Origin: Nansenia antarctica
Taxonomy: Eukaryota; Chordata; Actinopteri; Argentiniformes; Microstomatidae
Assembly: GCA_963989245.1 (NCBI GenBank)
Contig: OZ022339.1
Coordinates: 97,720,052-97,784,051, forward strand
Direction of reading: 5' to 3'
Length of the DNA: 64,000 nucleotides
Position 1 is the stretch's first letter. Each line of letters begins with the position of its first letter. Below the pieces are notes generated by a model that was not told the origin of the DNA, made no database searches, and worked only from the letters and a program-made list of their open reading frames with translations. Shown piece by piece: positions 59,614 to 64,000 of this stretch. The position numbers and the translations under genes are program-made.

Positions 59614-61551
59614 TGTGTGTGTGCGTTTGCATGTGCATGTGTGTTACCTGTGTCCAGCAGCAGTTTGACCACAGGGAAGTTGGAGTGAGACACGCTGTAG
59701 TGGAGGGCAGTGTTGCCGTTCCCGTCGGCCAGGTTGACGATGTACTTCATGAGGGTTGGCGTGGCGACGCCCACCTCTCTGAGGTAGAGGGTCACAGTGT
59801 CCGCCTGGGACTCCTTCTGACTGGACACACGGAACCACTCCTGGTACAACACCAACAGAACCTGCCTCTGATAGGGGGGGGACGCACAACACACACACGC
59901 AAACACCCACCACACCACACAAACACGCACACACACACACCCACACCCACACGCACACACACACACACGCACACACGCACACGCACAAACGTTGAGGTTT
60001 GAGATCAATACTGTGTAACACAACACTGCTTCCTCCTTTGATGTCATTGAGAGTCCACCCAAAAAATCATTCAGTTATTTTCAGAAACCGCAATGAGTTT
60101 CAAGACAGGAGTGGGAGTGTGTTTGTGGCTGGAGTTTTTGAAAATCTATTAATTCAATATTTTTCTTTTACCCCCCCCCCCATGTGGAAAAAAGGTAAAA
60201 GGAACCATTCATAAACCATCTATTCATTCATGTCCCTTTAAGAAGGGGGGGAAGACGTCCTTACCATCTCTGCGTCAGGCGATGTCACCTCGGCCATGCG
60301 ATCCTTGATGTAGCGGCAAGCGTCCATGAACTCCTTGTCTGCTGTCTCCCTGCACGGAGAGACACATCACCATGAGAGGCGTGTTGGTCGTGAAACAATG
60401 TCATAGCAACCCTACAACCCCATAAACCTATCATATCGTACCTAGAATAGTAACGATGGACACATCATAAAGGTGTCTGCACCCAGTGTCAGTCGTGAGA
60501 CATAAATCTATCGAACAAACTGTACGAGGTGGGTGGGGAGACGAGGAAGAAAGTATTCCACAGGATGTACACATCATCTGACATGTTGATACACAGAGGA
60601 TCGCGGTGATGTCACATCAATCAACCAACACACAATGGAGCTCTTCAGCCCTCTTCGCAAGGGGGGGGGGGGGGGGAGGAAGAGTCCCCTCTTCCAAATC
60701 TATAATCATACAGGGAAGTCTGTTTTTTTTTCTCCTGCCGGAGTGGGGTGCTCTCTCTTCACGCCCCTTTTTAACACTCAGACTCATGTCAACAATGGTG
60801 AGGCATGCATGATGTCACACCTGTGAGATCCTGGCAGACAGAGACCCCCATCCCCCGAGGGTCTGTTAAAGAGACACACACCATCTGGGCTGCACGTCCT
60901 CAACACATCCCCCTGTCACTGACTCATGGCTGAGAGTCCGCCTGTCTCACTGTCTCACTGTCTCACTGTCTCACTGCCTCAGGCCTCTAGTAAGGGTTCA
61001 GGTTCAGGTTAAGTTATTTGTAACCGTAAGTCGATTTGTTTTGCAGTAAACATCCATGTTGACACACATTTTTTAGAAACAACACAGACAGTCGACAAGC
61101 ATAAGTACTCGATGTTCCTAAACTAAACTAAAGATAAAATAATAAAAATAATCTGTGCAATGTTGCTATGACTTGTTTATCTGAGTGATGGCTGCTGGAA
61201 CAAAGCTATTTTTATACTGTTTTGTTCTGCACTTTGGGACTATAAACCTTCCGCCCAGAAGGAAGAAGCTGACATTTATAGTACAAAGGGTGATAAGTCA
61301 TCATTTAAAATCGAGCAAGTTATCCGTTGTAACTGTCTGGTGTACAGGGACACGGGGCTAAGCTGTGACTCACCAATCAGCCTACCAGACCATTTGATAA
61401 TTTGAGTCTGAGAGTTCTTTAAGGACAGGTTTCCGAACCATGATACCAAAGAAAAAGATAACATTTATGAAATAAAAGCACGGTAGAATAAGGTCATCAT
61501 GGTTTTGTCAATGTGGATAAAGGACAGTTTCCTCAAACAAAACAAACCTAT

Positions 61552-61634
<83 letters not shown>

Positions 61635-62566
61635 GCGTGCATGTGTACGCATGCGTATGTGCGTGCATGTATGTGTAGTGGGCTATGAAGCCGGTGAGGG
61701 GGCCCAGACTGTATGGAGGGCCCCATCAGAGGGGCGTCTATATTAAAGCCTCCCTCAGCACCTGTCTGTCTGTCTCATACTGTCTCATCGTGCCTGCAGG
61801 CTGCAGCTGGCCCCAGAACAAAGGCCTGGATTGTGTCAGACTGACATCAGAGACCAGAGTATGTACACACAGAGGAAAGGGGAAGGGGAGGGAGAAGAGG
61901 GGGAGGAGGGGAGGGGAGGGGAGGGGATGGAGAGGTAACGCATGCTGACTTCCTGAGCCATCTTTCTTTTCTTTTCTCTTTTCTCGGTATGTTCACGGTT
62001 ACTTTGGTTTCCGAGGTCGGCCACTTAGTTGGATATTTACTGAGACAAGTTAGGGTTAAGAGCCCTGGTCCAAAGGTTCCCCTCTCTACGGGAGTGCATG
62101 AGAGCCGTGGTGGCGCGGGGCGTCATCGTGGGATCTGAACCACCGACATTCTGATCATCAATTGATCTTCCTCACCACCACGACAGTACACCAGGGTGGT
62201 CTTTTCAGCCAACCGGGTGTGGTGACACACACACACACACACGCACACACACACACACACACACACACCCCATTATAAGCCCCTTGGTCCCCCTTGTCTC
62301 ACCCTGTTGGCTGCTCCTCCTGGTGGTCCTCGCTGGTCTCTGGGTCCTGGGGGTCTCCCTGCCCCTCCTTCTCCCCAGCCTGGGCCTCTCCACCCTGGGC
62401 CCCTGCCTCTGTGGCCTCCCCCTGGGCTGCTGCTCCCTCCTGGTGCTCCTCCTCTTTCTCCTCCTCCTCCTCCTCCTGCTGATCCTCAGGCTCAGAGCTG
62501 TCCACCTCCTCCTCCTCTGGTACGTTCTCCTCCCCACTGGACTCCTCACTGGACGTGGTCTCATAC
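58120..62566 (-). CDS. kank4: KANK-family gene (probably kank4), 3' six coding exons
   Basis: KANK proteins are cortical adaptors: an N-terminal KN motif binds talin and the C-terminal ankyrin domain binds partners such as KIF21A (established for KANK1/2). The coding join on the minus strand is 62566-62303, 60349-60265, 59861-59648, 59435-59293, 59184-58984 and 58239-58120, GT-AG throughout, one frame, 341 residues to the TGA at 58120-58122. KANK signatures include EWFRVSS, NLADGNGNTALHYSVSHSNF, QNKAGYTAIMLASL, GDVNARASQ, GQTALMLAVSHGR and DGSTALMCACEHGH. The KN motif and coiled coil lie beyond base 64000. The family call is firm. The kank4 assignment rests mainly on adjacency to lrp8 (human LRP8 and KANK4 are both on 1p) and is tentative. 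Confidence 0.88.
58394..58459. mobile_element. MITE fragment, GGAGGCTGGTGGAGG family
   Basis: TATGGAATGGTATCAAACAC to GACCTCCACCAGCCCTCCC, the right half only. Confidence 0.65.
58899..58973 (+). repeat. TG microsatellite after a kank exon (CA in transcript sense)
   Basis: Two TG runs ending 11 bases from the exon boundary at 58984. Confidence 0.93.
58984..59184 (-). CDS. kank4: kank exon: two ankyrin repeats
   Basis: A 201-bp phase-0 exon encoding AGQTALMLAVSHGRTAMVRS, QADLNIQDRDGSTALMCACE and EIARLLLESGHCDTSLTDK. Acceptor GGTTCCTAG; donor GTATGG followed by a long CA tract in transcript sense. Confidence 0.94.
59251..59290 (+). repeat. TG microsatellite abutting a kank donor
   Basis: TCTG then TG, touching the donor of the exon at 59293-59435. 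Confidence 0.93.
59293..59435 (-). CDS. kank4: kank exon: ankyrin repeat
   Basis: A 143-bp exon encoding LCEVDSQNKAGYTAIMLASL and MEVALQLLRQGDVNARASQ. In transcript sense a TG tract abuts the acceptor (TTGCAG) and a CA tract starts within the donor region (GTACACAC). Confidence 0.93.
59438..59495 (+). repeat. CA microsatellite abutting a kank acceptor
   Basis: CA run starting two bases beyond the exon; reads as TG then TTGCAG in transcript sense. Confidence 0.93.
59563..59644 (+). repeat. TG microsatellite after a kank donor (CA in transcript sense)
   Basis: TG run with GCATGTGCATG at its end, adjacent to the exon boundary at 59648. Confidence 0.93.
59648..59861 (-). CDS. kank4: kank exon: ankyrin domain, EWFRVSS and first repeat
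   Basis: A 214-bp exon encoding YQEWFRVSSQKE and VNLADGNGNTALHYSVSHSN, the most diagnostic KANK stretch. Donor GTAACA is followed by CA-rich sequence, and a TG tract lies upstream of the acceptor in transcript sense. Confidence 0.93.
59886..59992 (+). repeat. CA microsatellite upstream of a kank acceptor (TG in transcript sense)
   Basis: Interrupted CA run beginning 25 bases beyond the exon end at 59861. Confidence 0.92.
60265..60349 (-). CDS. kank4: kank exon: start of ankyrin domain
   Basis: An 85-bp exon encoding ETADKEFMDACRYIKDRMAE and TSPDAEM, matching the helical segment before the KANK ankyrin repeats. Acceptor CCGTGCAG, donor GTAAGG. Confidence 0.85.
61020..61560 (-). mobile_element. 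LINE reverse-transcriptase C-terminal remnant
   Basis: Minus strand reads SWFGNLSLKNSQTQIIKW and, in a shifted frame nearer 61200-61290, a LPSGRR-type end region (GGRFIVPKCRTKQYKNSFVP with errors). This is the usual end of fish non-LTR retrotransposon polyproteins. Limits approximate; broken by frameshifts. Confidence 0.6.
61553..61676 (+). repeat. TG microsatellite
   Basis: TG run with a GCATG-rich end. Confidence 0.93.
62227..62268 (+). repeat. CA microsatellite
   Basis: CA run about 35 bases from a kank donor. Confidence 0.92.
62303..62566 (-). CDS. kank4: kank exon: acidic linker before ankyrin domain
   Basis: A 264-bp exon encoding a Glu/Gln-rich low-complexity segment (YETTSSEESSGEEN, then EEEE runs, ending EEQPTG). 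Acceptor TTGTCCAG lies directly after a long TG tract in transcript sense; donor GTGAGA. Its phase joins exactly to the next exon to give PTGETADKEF. Confidence 0.85.
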
Positions 62567-62575
62567 CTGGACAAC

Positions 62576-62576
62576 A

Positions 62577-62630
<54 letters not shown>

Positions 62631-62654
62631 ACACACACACACACACACACACAC
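62576..62654 (+). repeat. CA microsatellite abutting the acidic-linker acceptor (TG in transcript sense)
   Basis: CA run starting about 10 bases beyond the exon end at 62566. Confidence 0.94.
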
Positions 62655-62707
62655 GAAGCATGAATGACACCTCTGAGCTTAGAAGAGGGTTGGGGGTGAC
62701 AAGAGAA

Positions 62708-62819
62708 CAGTGGAGGCTGGTGGAGGTAGAAATCGGAGGACGGGTTCATTGTAATGGATGGATGGAACGAGGAATGGTATCAAACACGTCTCCTCGTTTC
62801 CTCCACCAGCCCCCCACTG
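62708..62819. mobile_element. MITE copy, GGAGGCTGGTGGAGG family
   Basis: Both ends present: CAGTGGAGGCTGGTGGAGG at left and CCACCAGCCCCCCACTG at right, with GGAATGGTATCAAACACG inside. Confidence 0.75.
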
Positions 62820-63014
62820 CAGGACAGGCTGTTTAGAGCATCAGAGCTGGCCTTGTACCTATTACACACTACATAATGAGTCTGGATGAGAGTGTTGTTC
62901 ACAACAGCCTGGGCGCCATACATCAACAACAGCCGGGATGAAAACATGACCTGGTTGAGTGGAAAATTAATGTGGACATTATAGCATTTAGGATGTAATG
63001 GATTTCTAGCAAAA

Positions 63015-63017
<3 letters not shown>

Positions 63018-63048
<31 letters not shown>

Positions 63049-63050
63049 AT
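63018..63050 (+). repeat. TG microsatellite
   Basis: Short TG run. Confidence 0.9.
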
Positions 63051-63459
63051 GTGCAAGGGGCCCTTTATTAGATACAGGTCTCCCATTGAATACGGCCCCT
63101 TCATGGAAGTTTACGCCCCCCGCCCCCCGCCCACGCCTGGGCATCACAGAATTCCCAGAATTCCAGAGCGCTCAGGGCGAACAGAGGTAGTGTAGAGTAG
63201 ACGGAGGTCACGTGACCAGACCACAGCCTATAGGAGGGAGGTGTGTACTCCTCTCTGGGTGGCTGTGTTGGGGACTTGTGATGATGAGAAACAAGGAGAG
63301 TGTGTATGGACCAGCTGAGCACCAGCAAGAAAAACAGCCACCACTTCCTGCTGTTGGACCAATCAGAATGCGTCCTTGACATACTTCATAACACAGTTAA
63401 CACTAAAGAGGTCAAATCTAAATAGTGGCGAACATGAATTTCCTCACTCTGTTGATTTA

Positions 63460-63722
63460 GGTTTTCTCTACTGAACCCAGATTGAACAGTGCTTCATTGC
63501 TTAGTTCACCTGGAAAAAACAGACTCTGTAAATTAAATGAGATTGGTGATGAATAAAAATAAAAAATCTAAGTACGACGCACATCCTCAACCTATTAAAT
63601 GTGTTTTGCTCTATTAAGCCTAGGTAGAACTGTGCTTGTTTGCTTAGTTTCCCTTTGAAAAACAGACCCTTGATTAACATTAATGAGATTTGCTGATGTC
63701 TGTGTGATGTAAATAAAAGGAA
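63460..63722 (+). repeat. Diverged direct duplication, about 140-bp period
   Basis: TTGCTTAGTTCACCTGGAAA ... AATGAGATTGGTGATG and TTGCTTAGTTTCCCTTTGAA ... AATGAGATTTGCTGATG align with small indels, each followed by AAATAAAA. Confidence 0.7.
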
Positions 63723-63737
63723 AAAAAACTGTTGCTG

Positions 63738-63845
63738 TGCTGCAGAGAGAGAGAGAGAGATAGTGAGAGTGTGTGCGTGCGTGCGTGCGTGCGTGCGTGC
63801 GTGTGCATGCATGTGTGTGTGCAGCTGTGTTTGTGTGTGTGTGAC
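63738..63845 (+). repeat. GA, GTGC and TG microsatellites
   Basis: GA then GTGC tetramers then TG. Confidence 0.88.
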
Positions 63846-64000
63846 TGTAGAAGGTCTGTCAGGGGTTAGGGTTAGGGGGGGGGGGGGGCGGCGTTGGTGC
63901 TGTTGGGCCCAGTGTGTTAGACTCAGGTAATTATGGGAGCGCTGATGGGAGGGGGACCAACCCAGACAGCAGGTGGTGTACGCTAAATGTAGCACTGTAA

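Larger units (their letters stand above)
60350..62302 (-). other. kank intron
   Basis: Holds a G run at 60661-60675, a LINE reverse-transcriptase remnant, TG and CA tracts. No coding exon seen. Confidence 0.65.
62567..64000 (-). other. kank intron reaching window end
   Basis: Holds a CA tract, a MITE, a diverged direct duplication and a TG tract. No exon with the KN or coiled-coil region is visible. Confidence 0.6.

Noticed and set aside
63862..63895. Telomere-like TTAGGG repeat
   Set aside because: Only about two copies next to a G run; chance level.

Overview
The window is eukaryotic nuclear DNA, almost certainly from a teleost fish. It holds parts of two multi-exon vertebrate genes with GT-AG introns, embedded in very dense microsatellites and fish-type transposable elements: V-SINE-like SINEs, Tc1-, hAT- and piggyBac-type DNA elements, and L2/Rex-like LINEs. 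A MITE family beginning CAGGGGAGGCTGGTGGAGG and a Tc1 element of the type common in salmonids hint at the salmonid/pike/smelt side of the teleost tree, but the species cannot be named from sequence alone.

Layout. Bases 1-10168 are intron of the first gene; its promoter, signal peptide and first ligand-binding repeats lie upstream of the window. Bases 10169-44980 (+ strand) carry the 15 3'-most coding exons of lrp8 (apolipoprotein E receptor 2, ApoER2). In order these encode five LDL-receptor class A repeats, two EGF modules, the YWTD beta-propeller, a third EGF module, a large Thr-rich O-glycosylation domain, the transmembrane helix, and a cytoplasmic tail with FDNPVY and the LRP8-type ending RVALSLEDDGFP. 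All exon junctions keep one reading frame, giving 828 residues in the window. The 3' UTR probably runs to about 52.4 kb. A convergent gap of about 3.2 kb follows. Bases 55.65-62.57 kb (- strand) hold the 3' end of a KANK-family gene, probably kank4: an acidic linker exon and five exons of the C-terminal ankyrin domain (341 residues), with a 3' UTR of about 2.5 kb. The KN motif and coiled coil lie beyond base 64000.

The two genes have different jobs. LRP8 is a cell-surface reelin/apolipoprotein receptor that signals through Dab1-type adaptors. KANK proteins link talin-containing adhesions to cortical microtubule machinery. Their adjacency matches the pairing of LDL-receptor-family genes with KANK genes on human chromosomes 1, 9 and 19.

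The most unusual property is how the repeats sit against exons. Several acceptors follow long CT or TG tracts, several donors are followed at once by CA tracts, and some exons lie between complementary repeats that could pair in the pre-mRNA. Nothing in the window looks like a prokaryotic system, CRISPR array or novel enzyme system. Long cysteine-, histidine/threonine- or leucine/serine-rich open frames are translations of microsatellites and are not called as genes.
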